A DNA stretch of 64,000 nucleotides from Caminicella sporogenes DSM 14501 (GCF_900142285.1 NZ_FRAJ01000006.1:62001-126000), one strand, 5' to 3'; counted from the stretch's first letter, positions 1 to 9,472 are shown. The notes: generated from the sequence alone by a model not told the origin. Numbers and translations are program-made.

Positions 1-896
1 TAAAATTTAAAGAAGATGTGAGTATAGTAGAAACAATTGCAGGAATAAATGATTTTAAAGATTTTGATGAAGCACTTTATTATGTAACTAAGGGAACGAG
101 TGAGGTAAGAAAACATAAAGTAGAAAAAGGTGAAAATTATTGGACAATAGCAAAAAAGTATAAAATAAAAGCTAGTGATTTAGTAAGAGCAAATCCAGAT
201 ATTGACCCTGAAAGATTACAAATAGGACAAGAAATTAGTTTAGTTGTACCAAAGTCGTTTATTACTGTAGTTACAAAAGAGGTAAAAGAATATAAAGAAT
301 ATATACCTTTTGATACTAAATATGAAGAAACTAAGGTACTATACAAAGGTGAATATAGGATTAAGATAAATGGTGAAAAAGGAGAGCGTCAAGTAAAAGC
401 AGAAATAACAAAGGAAAATGGAATAGAAGTAAGTAAAAATATTTTAGAAGAAAAAATAATAAAACAGCCAGTTACTAAAGTAGTTCTTAAAGGCATAAAA
501 AATCCACCACCAAGGATTGGTACAGGAACTTTTGCAAAACCTACAAGCAGAGGATATATAACTTCACCTTTTGGAATAAGATGGGGAAGAAGGCATACGG
601 GAATAGATATAGGGATGCCAACGGGAACAACTGTTAAGGCTTCAGATGGTGGTAAAGTTATATATGCTGGTTGGAAAGGGGCCTATGGGAAATTAGTAAT
701 AATTGACCATGGCAGAAACATGCAGACTTATTATGCTCATCTCAGTAAGATTTTAGTTAAAAAAGGAGATAAAGTTTTTAAAGGGCAAGCTATAGCTAAA
801 AGTGGAAACACCGGCAGAAGTACTGGACCACATCTTCACTTTGAAGTGAGGAAAAATGGTGTTCCGGTTAATCCAATAAAATATGTGAGATATTAA
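1..896 (+). CDS. LysM-G5-M23 cell-wall endopeptidase, 5' end outside the window
   Basis: The frame is open from base 3, so the gene begins upstream of the window; an in-frame GTG at 18 is probably not the start. The visible part holds a LysM peptidoglycan-binding motif (GENYWTIAKKYKI, about residues 38-80 counted from base 18), a G5-like domain (about 85-155) and a C-terminal M23 peptidase (about 170-290). The M23 metal-site motifs are HTGIDIGMPTGT and HLHFEVRKNG, with the additional catalytic histidine in YYAHL. Proteins of this build are exported zinc endopeptidases that cut peptide cross-bridges of the wall. It ends at a strong terminator, so it is transcribed separately from the following genes. 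Its position just before the WalRK operon fits, since WalR commonly controls wall hydrolases, but no WalR box was identified. Confidence 0.9.
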   Translation, partial: KFKEDVSIVETIAGINDFKDFDEALYYVTKGTSEVRKHKVEKGENYWTIAKKYKIKASDLVRANPDIDPERLQIGQEISLVVPKSFITVVTKEVKEYKEYIPFDTKYEETKVLYKGEYRIKINGEKGERQVKAEITKENGIEVSKNILEEKIIKQPVTKVVLKGIKNPPPRIGTGTFAKPTSRGYITSPFGIRWGRRHTGIDIGMPTGTTVKASDGGKVIYAGWKGAYGKLVIIDHGRNMQTYYAHLSKILVKKGDKVFKGQAIAKSGNTGRSTGPHLHFEVRKNGVPVNPIKYVRY

Positions 897-925
897 AAAA
901 GCGAGTCATTTTAGACTCGCTTTTA
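896..925 (+). terminator. Rho-independent terminator after the M23 peptidase gene
   Basis: A perfect 7-bp stem GCGAGTC/GACTCGC (901-907 and 914-920) with a 6-nt loop is followed by TTTT and preceded by an A-run. Confidence 0.85.
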
Positions 926-1158
926 GTTTATACTGCAATAAAATTGAAAAGGAAAAGAATAGAAAAGTAAAAAATTATTAAGCAAAAATTTAGAGGAAAC
1001 TTATAGCAATAAAGAGAATTCTATATATAGATATTTATATAAATTAGTAAAACATTTCATAGAGAATACAAAATAAGTTATAAAGTAATTATGTTAAAAA
1101 CAATTTATGTTTTTTAAAAAAGCTATATAAAATTTTTAAAATAAAGAAAGGTGATAAA

Positions 1159-1659
1159 ATGGAGGTTATTAGTTCAATTATATGGATAGTAATTTTATAC
1201 GATATAATAAAATTTTTATCAGGTTTAATATTTTACAATAGGAATAAGGATTTGGGCAAAGTCCTTTTTAAAGAGGAAGTAAAGTATTATAAGAAGATTA
1301 TTCATTTTGTTGGTTTGAGTTTATTTCTTGTATTATTTTCAAAAATTTTTCATATGAATTTATTAATTTCTTTTATAGTCTTTTTATTCATAGGAGTATT
1401 ATGGTTGTACTCTTATCTTTCTAAAAGGTTAATTGTTACAGCAAATGGAATTGGATATATAGATATATTTAATTTTGTAATAGATTTTGTAAATTGGGAT
1501 GAAATAGAGTTTATATATTTAGAAAAAGTAAAGATGGTAGTATATTTAAAATCAAAACAAAAAAAGAAATATTATATAGACCTTACAAAAGAAGAATTGA
1601 ATAAAGTTCAAAAATGTTTGCCGGAAAGTATTAAATACTATGTTTACAGAGTTTTATGA
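1159..1659 (+). CDS. Unknown small membrane protein with a PH-like cytoplasmic tail
   Basis: A 166-residue protein whose start is supported by AAAGGTGA eight bases upstream of ATG. It has hydrophobic stretches at about residues 5-25 and a pair at about 48-88, then a soluble beta-rich segment (about 95-160, including VTANGIGYIDIFNFVIDFVN and WDEIEFIYLE). That pattern resembles the bacterial PH-domain-like tails found on small membrane proteins. I do not recognise a specific family. It is flanked by non-coding stretches of about 260 and 400 bases and looks monocistronic. Confidence 0.6.
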   Translation: MEVISSIIWIVILYDIIKFLSGLIFYNRNKDLGKVLFKEEVKYYKKIIHFVGLSLFLVLFSKIFHMNLLISFIVFLFIGVLWLYSYLSKRLIVTANGIGYIDIFNFVIDFVNWDEIEFIYLEKVKMVVYLKSKQKKKYYIDLTKEELNKVQKCLPESIKYYVYRVL

Positions 1660-2066
1660 TATATAATTGAATAAAAGAGAATTTTTTATTGTTTTGGAAT
1701 TGAAATATTTTTTGCAGGAAATTATAATATTTAAGCAAATTAAGATTAGGATATTTTCATTTTTTATTGAAGTATATCCTTAAATTGACAATGAAGTTTA
1801 CATAACCTTATGTTATAATATCAGTGTACTTTTAGATATGTAATTTTATAAAATTAATAAATTTATAGCTAAATTATATTAGAATAAAAAATTAAAAGCT
1901 TTTTAGGATTTAACCTTAAAACTTGGAATATGCAACTTGGAACAAATAAAAATGTAGACAATATTTGTTAAAAAAGATATGATAAATATATGATATTTTA
2001 TTTGAATATATGCTCAGGCTATCGTCTGGGCGATTTTAATATTTTTAGTTAAAGGGGTGACACTTC
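1660..2066 (+). promoter_or_regulatory. Leader region of the WalRK operon, with candidate promoter and hairpin
   Basis: This 407-base gap holds a consensus -35 TTGACA at 1785-1790 with TATGTT at 1809-1814 (18-base spacer) or TATAAT at 1814-1819 (23-base spacer) as possible -10 boxes. A hairpin lies at 2012-2031, with 8-bp arms GCTCAGGC/GTCTGGGC (including three G-T pairs) and a TATC loop. It is followed by a T-rich stretch and sits about 35 bases before the walR start. It could be a weak terminator/attenuator or an mRNA-stabilising element. No tandem WalR box was convincing. Confidence 0.5.
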
Positions 2067-2756
2067 TTGGATAAGAAAATACTTGTAGTTGATGATGAAA
2101 AACCTATTTCAGATATAATAAAATTTAATTTAGATCAAGAAGGCTTTAAAGTAGATGTTGCGTTTGATGGAGAAGAGGCACTAAAAAAAGTATATCAATT
2201 TCAACCAGATTTGATTATTCTTGATGTCATGCTTCCAAAGCTTGACGGTTTCCAAGTTTGTAGAAAAGTAAGAGAAAATTTTAATACTCCTATATTGATG
2301 GTAACAGCTAAGGAAGAAGAAGTAGATAAGGTTTTAGGTTTAGAACTTGGTGCTGATGATTATATTACTAAACCTTTTGGAATGAGAGAACTTATAGCTA
2401 GAGTTAAAGCTAATTTAAGAAGAATAGACATAGATAAAACACAAAATACAAGTAGTATAATAAAATCTGGCAATTTAACGATAGATTTAGATAAATATGA
2501 AGTAAGAAGGGATAATGTAGTTTTAGAGTTAACTTTAAGAGAATTTGAACTTTTAAAATTTTTAGCTACTCAAGAAAATCAAGTCTTTACAAGAGAACAG
2601 CTTTTAAAAGATGTCTGGGGATATGAATATTATGGGGATATAAGAACAGTTGATGTTACTGTGAGGAGGTTAAGAGAAAAAATAGAGGAAGATTCTAGCA
2701 ATCCAAAGTATATCCTCACAAAAAGAGGAGTAGGATATTACTTCAGGAGGATTTAG
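2067..2756 (+). CDS. walR: Response regulator WalR (YycF), OmpR family
   Basis: This is the DNA-binding half of the WalRK (YycFG) system that sets expression of wall hydrolases in Firmicutes. The receiver domain (residues 1-115) shows the acidic pocket VVDDE, phospho-acceptor Asp53 in ILDVMLP and the conserved Lys in ADDYITKPFG. A winged-helix domain (about 130-228) carries LTLREFELLKFLA and the recognition region RTVDVTVRRLREKIE. The start is a TTG at 2067 placed behind AAAGGGGTGA. Its stop is one base before the walK ATG, whose ribosome site AGGAGG lies inside the walR end, so the two are translationally coupled. Assignment to WalR rather than another OmpR regulator rests on the walK-yycH-yycI-walJ neighbours. 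Confidence 0.95.
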   Translation: MDKKILVVDDEKPISDIIKFNLDQEGFKVDVAFDGEEALKKVYQFQPDLIILDVMLPKLDGFQVCRKVRENFNTPILMVTAKEEEVDKVLGLELGADDYITKPFGMRELIARVKANLRRIDIDKTQNTSSIIKSGNLTIDLDKYEVRRDNVVLELTLREFELLKFLATQENQVFTREQLLKDVWGYEYYGDIRTVDVTVRRLREKIEEDSSNPKYILTKRGVGYYFRRI

Positions 2757-2757
2757 A

Positions 2758-4566
2758 ATGTTAAAAAGTATAAGGTGGAAATTTATTACTATATATTTCG
2801 GATTAGTATTCATAGCAATGGCTATAATAGGAGTTTTTATTATACAAAATTTTGAAAAATATCATCTAAATAATGTAAGTGAAAAATTATATAGAATGGC
2901 GACCGATTATATATTTCCAGATATAAATAATTTGATTATGACTGAAAATAAAGATTTAGATTATATGTCAGAACAGCTTCAAAACATAATAGATAAATGG
3001 TCCCAAGGATTTGTAAATGAAGAAATATTTATTATAGGAGATGCAAAAAGTGGTTTTAAAATAATTGCTACTAATAATAATAATTTTTTAGGTGAAAATG
3101 CAATAAATGAACTGGAATATGATTTGATTATAGAAGGTTTTAAAGGAAAAGTAATAGATAAAGATATAAAATTTTCAGGTAATCAATCTAAAAATATGGT
3201 TTTTCCTATTTCTAAAAATGGAGAAGTTAAAGGTGTACTTTATTTAAGGTATAATCTTCAAGAAATATATAATACATTAAATCAATCAAAATGGATTTTA
3301 ACTCAAGCAACAATGTTAGCTTTGGCAATAACGGTTTTATTAGGTTTTTTAATAGCAAGAAGTATAACAGAACCTATAAACGATGTTACAGAGAAGGCTC
3401 TTGAAATGGCTAAAGGAAATTTTGACCAAAAAGTTGAAGTTAAGTCAGATGATGAAATAGGAAAGTTAGCAGAAATGTTTAATTATTTAACAGACAAACT
3501 TAAAACGACACTTGGTGAAATTTCGAGTGAAAAAAGTAAAATGGAAACAATATTAAATTATATGGCTGATGGACTGATAGCAGTTAATACAGATGGTAAA
3601 ATTATTCATGCAAATCCAAGTGCCATGCGTATGCTTAATTTTTTTGATGAAGACATATTAAAAGAAAATTATGATGATTTGATTGGAAGATTTAATAGAA
3701 ATTTAACGCTTGAACATATAATGCAAAATAATAATGAATGGATAGGGAGCGAAATAATATCAATAAAAGATAGTATATATAAAGTTAATTATGCTCCATA
3801 TAAAAATGAAAAAAATGAAAAAGGCGGTTTAGTTTTAGTTATTCAAGATATAACAGAACAGGAAAAATTGGAAAACATGAGAAAAGAATTTGTAGCTAAT
3901 GTATCTCATGAGTTAAAAACGCCTTTAACTAGTATTAAGAGTTATACAGAAACACTTTTAAATGGTGCGCTGGAAAATAAAGAAATTGCAAAAAACTTTT
4001 TAAGTGTAGTTTACAGTGAAGCAGATAGAATGACAAGGTTAGTAAGAGACTTGTTGCAATTATCAAATTTTGATAGCAAAAAAGTATTTTTTAATAAAAC
4101 TAAGAATGATTTGGTAAAATTGATTAATAATTCTATAATGAAATTAGATATGACTGTAAAAAATAAAAAACAAAGACTAGAATTTATTACAAAGTATGAT
4201 AGTTTAGAGGGATATTTTGATTATGATAGAATTGAACAAGTAATTTTGAATATAATCAGTAATGCAATAAAATATACTGAAGAAAGAGGAAAAGTAGAAG
4301 TTTTTCTTGAAAAAGAAGATAATACAGCCATTATAAGAGTAAAAGATACAGGAATAGGTATACCAAAGGAAGATTTATCTAGAATATTTGAAAGATTTTA
4401 TAGAGTAGATAAAGCAAGGTCAAGAGAACTCGGTGGAACAGGTTTGGGTTTGTCAATAGCAAAAGAAATCATAGAAGCTCATAATGGACTTATAAAAATA
4501 GATAGTGAGGTTGGAAAGGGTACTGAGGTAACTATACATCTTCCGTTAAAAGAAGATAACATGTAA
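2758..4566 (+). CDS. walK: Sensor histidine kinase WalK (YycG)
   Basis: Membrane sensor kinase partner of WalR, 602 residues, the usual WalK size. Order of parts: membrane helix about 8-28, an extracytoplasmic sensor region about 30-178, second membrane helix about 180-200, HAMP about 201-253, PAS about 260-365, HisKA with phospho-acceptor His384 in VSHELKTPLT, then the ATP-binding domain with N box (NIISNAIKYT), DTGIGIPKED and GGTGLGLSIAKEII. It ends before a spacer of about 90 bases leading to a secreted-protein gene. YycH and YycI encoded downstream are the known membrane modulators of this kinase in Bacillus. Confidence 0.95.
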   Translation: MLKSIRWKFITIYFGLVFIAMAIIGVFIIQNFEKYHLNNVSEKLYRMATDYIFPDINNLIMTENKDLDYMSEQLQNIIDKWSQGFVNEEIFIIGDAKSGFKIIATNNNNFLGENAINELEYDLIIEGFKGKVIDKDIKFSGNQSKNMVFPISKNGEVKGVLYLRYNLQEIYNTLNQSKWILTQATMLALAITVLLGFLIARSITEPINDVTEKALEMAKGNFDQKVEVKSDDEIGKLAEMFNYLTDKLKTTLGEISSEKSKMETILNYMADGLIAVNTDGKIIHANPSAMRMLNFFDEDILKENYDDLIGRFNRNLTLEHIMQNNNEWIGSEIISIKDSIYKVNYAPYKNEKNEKGGLVLVIQDITEQEKLENMRKEFVANVSHELKTPLTSIKSYTETLLNGALENKEIAKNFLSVVYSEADRMTRLVRDLLQLSNFDSKKVFFNKTKNDLVKLINNSIMKLDMTVKNKKQRLEFITKYDSLEGYFDYDRIEQVILNIISNAIKYTEERGKVEVFLEKEDNTAIIRVKDTGIGIPKEDLSRIFERFYRVDKARSRELGGTGLGLSIAKEIIEAHNGLIKIDSEVGKGTEVTIHLPLKEDNM

Positions 4567-4658
4567 TACTATTTTAAATGCAGTGTAACACCACTGTAAT
4601 ATAATTTATATATAATGAAATTAAATAATTATTATGTGCTATGCTGGGAGGACTAGGT

Positions 4659-5153
4659 ATGATTAAAAAGATAGTTACAGGTACACTGGTGTTAGTAATT
4701 TTGAGCGCCTCTAGTACCATTATATATGCCAATACAGATGAAAATAAAGAAGTTAAATTAGAAGTAGAAGATAATAAAGAAGTTGTACAGTTGAAAGAAG
4801 AAATTATTAATCTTATAAGTCCTAAAATAAGTCCTTTAGATGAAGTAATACAGGAAAAAGATGATTTGCTTATTTCTGTTCAGATATTAACAGACTCTAC
4901 TGTAACAATAAGCGTTTATAGACAATTAGAAGATGATGAGGAATTAATTTTTGAGGAAGAAGATATAAAGAAAGAAGATTTATTATTTGATACTTATAAT
5001 AAAGAGTTAAAAGATATTGAACCCGGAGATTATAAAATAGAATTTAGAAAAGATGATGAGGAAGAACCTTTTAAAACAATTGAATTTAAAATAAAAAAGG
5101 AATTACCAGATTTATCAGATAAGAGTATTACTGACCTCCTGCTAGGCAAATAA
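4659..5153 (+). CDS. Unknown secreted acidic protein within the wal operon
   Basis: The longest frame starts at 4641, but the ribosome site GGGAGG (4645-4650) lies inside it, so the ATG at 4659 is preferred, giving 164 residues. An N-terminal signal peptide (MIKKIVTGTLVLVILSAS, cleavage probably near IYAN) is followed by a very Asp/Glu-rich soluble protein with beta-strand-like segments (LLISVQILTDSTVTISVY). No lipobox is evident. No family is recognised. Its position between walK and yycH, where the Bacillus operon has nothing, suggests an extracellular partner of the WalK/YycH/YycI sensing complex; that is inference from location only. Confidence 0.7.
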   Translation: MIKKIVTGTLVLVILSASSTIIYANTDENKEVKLEVEDNKEVVQLKEEIINLISPKISPLDEVIQEKDDLLISVQILTDSTVTISVYRQLEDDEELIFEEEDIKKEDLLFDTYNKELKDIEPGDYKIEFRKDDEEEPFKTIEFKIKKELPDLSDKSITDLLLGK

Positions 5154-5173
5154 ATTAGCTGGGGGAAAATGGA

Positions 5174-6661
5174 ATGATGAGTGAAAAATTAAAGACAGTT
5201 TTATTATTACTATTATTTGTAATAAGTGTCTTTTTAACAAAACAGCTATGGATAGCTTTACCTTTAGGTGAAGCTATTTCTAATAATCAAAATTATAATT
5301 TTGAAAACTTGGATACTGATGTTGCTGATGTGTTAAGTCCTCGAAGTTTTACTATTAACTTTGGCGGGGGACGTCATACTGTGTTTTTTTCTGAACCTTA
5401 TGAAACATGGAATATTAATGATATTTCTAAGAAAGAAAAAATATCGATTTGGAGTACAGTTAAATATATATTAAAAGGATATTTTACTCGAAGATATGAA
5501 GTAGAGTCTGTGGACTTAAATACTTGGCAAAATTTGAATAAATTTAAATCGATTAAGATGGATTTTGGATGTGAAATTCCTGGGGAATCTCTTATAAAAG
5601 TTTTAAGTGGAAACAGTAATATTTCTCAAAAGAATATAGGTACTATAAATAGTTTGCTTATACCAGCTGTTGAAACTGAAAAGACAAATATATATATGGG
5701 CAATACTAATAAAAATGTTTATTTTAAATTTGTAGGGAAAGAATTAAATTATGAAATAAGAAATTTAATTAACAATATAGAAGAAATAGCAGATAAAGAA
5801 GATTATTATATATCATATTATCCTCTTAAAAAATATGTTCCAATAAATAGTGATAATAAAGATATCCTCATACCTTATCTTGAAGAAATAGCTATCCCAA
5901 CTATTGAAATAAAAAACGAAATAGATGTATTAGATAGAGTTCAGATAAAATCATTATCAAACAAGTTTTTTGGAGAAAATTTTAATTTTGTTAAAGAGAT
6001 AAAGGAGAAAGATGGAAGTATAATTTATATTTATGGCTATGGAGAAAAAGCACTTAAAATTAATGCTGAAGGATTACTAGAACATATTGAGAGAGTTAAT
6101 AAGCAAAGAGTCAAAGGGAAAATAGATTTTTTAAAAACTTTAAAAATAGCAGTGGCTTTTATAAATGAGCATTTAGATTGGCCTATAAATGCTGAAAATG
6201 CATATTTATCTTATTGTGAAAAGATAAAGAAAGATAAAAAAGAAGGGTACAGATTTTATTTTAATTATAGATTAAATGGATTACCTATATTTATTCCTCA
6301 AATAGGTGAAGAAAAGGCAATAGAGATAGAAGTAATAGGAAATCAAGTAACTTATTATAAAAGATTTATAAAGAGAAAAAGAACAGGGCAAAAGGAATAT
6401 AGATATAAAAAAGTACCTTTAATAACAGAGATTTTAGCTAAAAATATAGATTATATAAAAAAAGATTATATGAAAGATAATAATTTGGTTGTTGAAATAG
6501 AAGATATTCAAATATTGGAAACTATGAAAGATATTGGATTGGTTTATTATTGTAAAGATGATAAACTTATTCCTGTTTGGAAGATTGTTTTTGGTAATAA
6601 TGTTTATTACTTTGATGTATATAGTGGTGAGATGTTGCATCACTATAAAAGAGGTGTATAG
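5174..6661 (+). CDS. yycH: YycH-family WalK regulatory protein
   Basis: A 495-residue protein with one N-terminal membrane helix (about 8-25) and a large extracytoplasmic part, the expected architecture of YycH. YycH acts with YycI on the transmembrane region of WalK. Assignment relies on position (walK, yycH, yycI, walJ order), size and topology; the sequence itself is diverged, as is usual for this family in Clostridia. The stop codon abuts the ATG of the next gene, which indicates coupled translation. The start is the ATG pair at 5174, behind GCTGGGGG. Confidence 0.8.
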   Translation: MMSEKLKTVLLLLLFVISVFLTKQLWIALPLGEAISNNQNYNFENLDTDVADVLSPRSFTINFGGGRHTVFFSEPYETWNINDISKKEKISIWSTVKYILKGYFTRRYEVESVDLNTWQNLNKFKSIKMDFGCEIPGESLIKVLSGNSNISQKNIGTINSLLIPAVETEKTNIYMGNTNKNVYFKFVGKELNYEIRNLINNIEEIADKEDYYISYYPLKKYVPINSDNKDILIPYLEEIAIPTIEIKNEIDVLDRVQIKSLSNKFFGENFNFVKEIKEKDGSIIYIYGYGEKALKINAEGLLEHIERVNKQRVKGKIDFLKTLKIAVAFINEHLDWPINAENAYLSYCEKIKKDKKEGYRFYFNYRLNGLPIFIPQIGEEKAIEIEVIGNQVTYYKRFIKRKRTGQKEYRYKKVPLITEILAKNIDYIKKDYMKDNNLVVEIEDIQILETMKDIGLVYYCKDDKLIPVWKIVFGNNVYYFDVYSGEMLHHYKRGV

Positions 6662-7558
6662 ATGGATTGGACTAAGGCTAAAAATATTTTAATAATAGCT
6701 TTTATTATAACTAATATTTTTCTTTTTTATCATATTTTTAAAGAGTTGAATGAAAATTTTTTTTATAGTGTTAAAGATGAAACTATTGAAGATGTCAAAA
6801 AAATATTAAAGGAAAGGGATATAATTGTAAAAGCAAATGTTCCTAAAAGAATACCGAGTTTACCAATTTTAAAAGTGAGGTATGAAAGGTTTAATGGAGG
6901 AAATTTAGCAAAAAAGATTTTAGGTAATTATAAGCAAACTGATAATAAGTATTTTAATTCAGATAGGAATGAAATGATAGAAGTATCTTGCAACAATAAA
7001 TTGTTTACTTATGAAAAAAAATTAATGACTTCTAATGTAAAGGCAATAAGTTTAGAAGAAGCGAAAAAAATAGCAGATAAGTTTATTAAGAAGTATGGAT
7101 TTTATAATGACAATGTAAAATATTGGGATACAAAGATAAAAAATAATGGAGAATATGAAGTTATTTATAAACAAATTTATAATGGTAGATTTTTAGATGA
7201 TATGGATAATGATGAGCAAGAAAATACTAGTTTGGGAATGAAAGTGCTAGTAAACAATACAGGTGTAATTAAGTTTACTAAAAAATGGCTTATATCTGAT
7301 GGAGCAAAATCTTATGCTAAAAGAGTAATACCGTCTACGAAGGCTTTACTTATGGCAATAGAAAAAATTAGAGATATAATACCTGAAGGGGAAACAGCTA
7401 TTATAACCGATATAAGTTTGGGATATTGTCTTGATGTATATGGATTTGATACATTTATTGATGATAAGTGGTATGAAATGGAATCTTTTTATGCTTCGCC
7501 TTATTGGCGAATATGTTTAAAAGATAAAAAATGTATTTATATAACTGCTTATGAATAA
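6662..7558 (+). CDS. yycI: YycI-family two-component regulatory protein
   Basis: A 298-residue protein with a single N-terminal membrane helix (ILIIAFIITNIFLFYHIF) and an extracytoplasmic region with the alternating YycI pattern, for example SLEEAKKIADKFIKKYG and a C-terminal WRICLKDKKCIYITAYE. It starts directly at the yycH stop, with GAGGTG inside the yycH end as ribosome site. YycI forms a complex with YycH and WalK at the membrane. A terminator follows, so walJ is read at least partly from a promoter of its own. Confidence 0.85.
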   Translation: MDWTKAKNILIIAFIITNIFLFYHIFKELNENFFYSVKDETIEDVKKILKERDIIVKANVPKRIPSLPILKVRYERFNGGNLAKKILGNYKQTDNKYFNSDRNEMIEVSCNNKLFTYEKKLMTSNVKAISLEEAKKIADKFIKKYGFYNDNVKYWDTKIKNNGEYEVIYKQIYNGRFLDDMDNDEQENTSLGMKVLVNNTGVIKFTKKWLISDGAKSYAKRVIPSTKALLMAIEKIRDIIPEGETAIITDISLGYCLDVYGFDTFIDDKWYEMESFYASPYWRICLKDKKCIYITAYE

Positions 7559-7568
7559 TAAAGCTAAC

Positions 7569-7599
7569 AAAAGTGTTTTAGACACTTTTATTTTTTTTG
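7569..7599 (+). terminator. Rho-independent terminator after yycI
   Basis: An 8-bp stem AAAAGTGT/ACACTTTT (7569-7576, 7582-7589) is followed by a run of eight T. A TATAAT at 7601-7606 just after it, with a weak TTAGAC 17 bases upstream, is a candidate promoter for walJ-rlmH. Confidence 0.75.
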
Positions 7600-7671
7600 A
7601 TATAATAGTTATAGTTTTATGGGGCTATTTAAGTTATATATCTATGTGCTAGTTGGAAAGGTTGAAAATAT

Positions 7672-8475
7672 ATGTCATTAACATTTTGTTCATTAGCAAG
7701 TGGAAGCAGTGGAAACTGTCAATTTATAGGAAGTAAGGATACGAAATTATTAATAGATGCTGGTTTGACAGGAAAATATATAATAAATGCTCTTCAAAAT
7801 ATAGGAATTGAAGGAAAAGATATAGATGGGCTTCTTGTAACTCATGAGCATATTGACCATATAAAGTCTGTTGGAATACTTATGAGAAAGTTTGATATTC
7901 CTCTTTATATAAAAGAAAAAACATGGGAAGTTATCAAAAATAAAATAGGAAAAATTGATGGAAAGGATATAAAAATATTAAAGGATAATGAGCCTTTTTA
8001 TATTGGAGATATAAAAATTAAACCTTATAGTATATCTCATGATGCAGTAGACCCTATAGGCTTTTCATTTATTGGCTATAATTCTAAAATAAGTATTACT
8101 ACAGATTTAGGATATGTTAGTGATGAAATTATAGAAGAAATAAAAGATAGTGATTTACTCGTAATAGAGGCAAATCATGATGTGGAAACTTTAAAAATGG
8201 GAAAGTATCCATGGTTTTTAAAAAAAAGGATACTCAGCGAAGAAGGACATTTATCAAATGAAGCAGCTGGAAAAATTGTAGCACAAGTTGTTGAAAAAGG
8301 AAATGTATCATATGTAGTTTTAGCACATTTAAGTAAAGAAAATAATTTTCCAGAACTGGCTTATGAAACAGTAAAAAATATAGTAGAAGAGAGAAAAATA
8401 AAAGTTGGTAGAGATATATTTTTAGATTTAACTTATAGAGATAAAATAAGTAGATTATATAATGTACGAAAATAA
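7672..8475 (+). CDS. walJ: WalJ/YycJ metallo-beta-lactamase-fold protein
   Basis: A 267-residue metallo-beta-lactamase-fold hydrolase. It begins with the family signature FCSLASGSSGNCQFIG, carries the metal-binding motif THEHIDHI (HxHxDH) at about residues 61-68, and later ligands in SISHDAV, ITTDLGYVSD and VLAHLS. YycJ/WalJ proteins accompany WalRK in most Firmicutes and have been linked to 5'-3' exonuclease activity and coordination of wall and DNA metabolism. Full length. It is followed 30 bases later by rlmH. Confidence 0.9.
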   Translation: MSLTFCSLASGSSGNCQFIGSKDTKLLIDAGLTGKYIINALQNIGIEGKDIDGLLVTHEHIDHIKSVGILMRKFDIPLYIKEKTWEVIKNKIGKIDGKDIKILKDNEPFYIGDIKIKPYSISHDAVDPIGFSFIGYNSKISITTDLGYVSDEIIEEIKDSDLLVIEANHDVETLKMGKYPWFLKKRILSEEGHLSNEAAGKIVAQVVEKGNVSYVVLAHLSKENNFPELAYETVKNIVEERKIKVGRDIFLDLTYRDKISRLYNVRK

Positions 8476-8505
8476 AAAGTAAAATATTTAAAGAGTGGTG
8501 AAATA

Positions 8506-8985
8506 ATGAATATATCTATAATTTCAGTAGGAAAAATAAAAGAAAAATATCTTAAAGATGCCATTAAAGAATATGATAAAAGACTTAGTCGATATTGCAG
8601 ACTTAAATATATAGAAGTAAGTGATGAAAAAGCTCCGGAAAATTTGAGTAATGCAGAAATAGAATTAGTAAAAAATAGAGAAGGAGAAAGAATTCTTAAA
8701 AATATTAAAGAAGATAGCTATGTGATAGCTCTTGACATTCAAGGTAAGATGTTGTCATCAGAAGAGTTTGCCAAGAAACTAGATAATTTAGCTATACAAG
8801 GAAAAAGTAATATAGCATTTGTAATAGGTGGTTCTTTAGGTCTTTCAAAAGAAGTATTAAAACGAGCAAACTATAGATTATCTTTTTCTCCTATGACATT
8901 TCCTCATCAGCTTATGAAAGTAATACTAATGGAACAGATTTATAGAGGATTTAGGATAAATAAGGGACAGCCGTATCATAAATAA
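8506..8985 (+). CDS. rlmH: 23S rRNA pseudouridine-1915 N3-methyltransferase RlmH
   Basis: A SPOUT-class methyltransferase of 159 residues, the standard size. It shows the N-terminal [20 protein letters not shown], the SAM-binding knot [10 protein letters not shown] and the C-terminal [20 protein letters not shown] plus GQPYHK, all highly diagnostic. It methylates the pseudouridine in helix 69 of 23S rRNA. Shine-Dalgarno GAGTGGTGA precedes the ATG. rlmH often ends the wal gene group in Firmicutes. A MITE-like repeat begins a few bases after the stop codon. Confidence 0.97.
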   Translation: MNISIISVGKIKEKYLKDAIKEYDKRLSRYCRLKYIEVSDEKAPENLSNAEIELVKNREGERILKNIKEDSYVIALDIQGKMLSSEEFAKKLDNLAIQGKSNIAFVIGGSLGLSKEVLKRANYRLSFSPMTFPHQLMKVILMEQIYRGFRINKGQPYHK

Positions 8986-8987
8986 TA

Positions 8988-9096
8988 GACACAAAGGGAC
9001 GGTTCTCGTGTGCTAAAGATTTATAAATAAATAAAGAGATTAACAGATATTAGATTTAGAATATAAAAAGTTATAGCACAAAAGAACCGTCCTTTT
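8988..9096. mobile_element. MITE/REP-like inverted-repeat element, copy 1
   Basis: Terminal inverted arms at 8993-9015 and 9074-9096 pair over 23 positions with three mismatches; the core reads GGACGGTTCT ... AGAACCGTCC. Between them is an AT-rich middle of about 58 bases shared with copies 2 and 3 (TTTATAAATAA and AGAGATTAACAGATA motifs). It carries no gene. It starts within three bases of the rlmH stop and can fold into one long hairpin, so it may also act as a terminator. Confidence 0.75.
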
Positions 9097-9144
9097 ATTA
9101 CTTTAACTTTGTTAAAGTTATTATAAGAAGTTAGGGGTGATTAT

Positions 9145-9444
9145 ATGAAAGAAGAAAAAAATAAAAACATTTCAAAATTAAAGATTATCCCTATGCTTTT
9201 TTTATATATAAATATATATATTATAATGGCTTACATTCTTAAATTTTTTCCTATTGATAAATTTCTAATTCATTCACATATTGTAATAATAACTGTTATA
9301 GTATCAATGGAAATTTCTAGTTTTTTAAGTATAAGAAATAAAAACCCATATTATAAAATAAAAACAAAATTAAGTTTTATTATAGCAACAACTATTAATG
9401 TGTTTTTATTTATATTGATGATAAAATTTTTTGTATTGATATAA
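9145..9444 (+). CDS. Unknown three-helix membrane protein
   Basis: A 99-residue protein with a charged N-terminus (MKEEKNKNISKLK) and three hydrophobic segments at about residues 16-34, 44-62 and 78-97. AGGGGTGA precedes the ATG at a good distance. No family is recognised. It is boxed in by two copies of the MITE-like repeat. Confidence 0.6.
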   Translation: MKEEKNKNISKLKIIPMLFLYINIYIIMAYILKFFPIDKFLIHSHIVIITVIVSMEISSFLSIRNKNPYYKIKTKLSFIIATTINVFLFILMIKFFVLI

Positions 9445-9472
9445 AATAAAAAATTAAAGAACTCTTCATAGG

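Noticed and set aside
1785-1860. WalR-binding tandem box (TGTWAH-N5-TGTWAH) before walR
   Set aside because: TGT words occur, but none pair with the required spacing.
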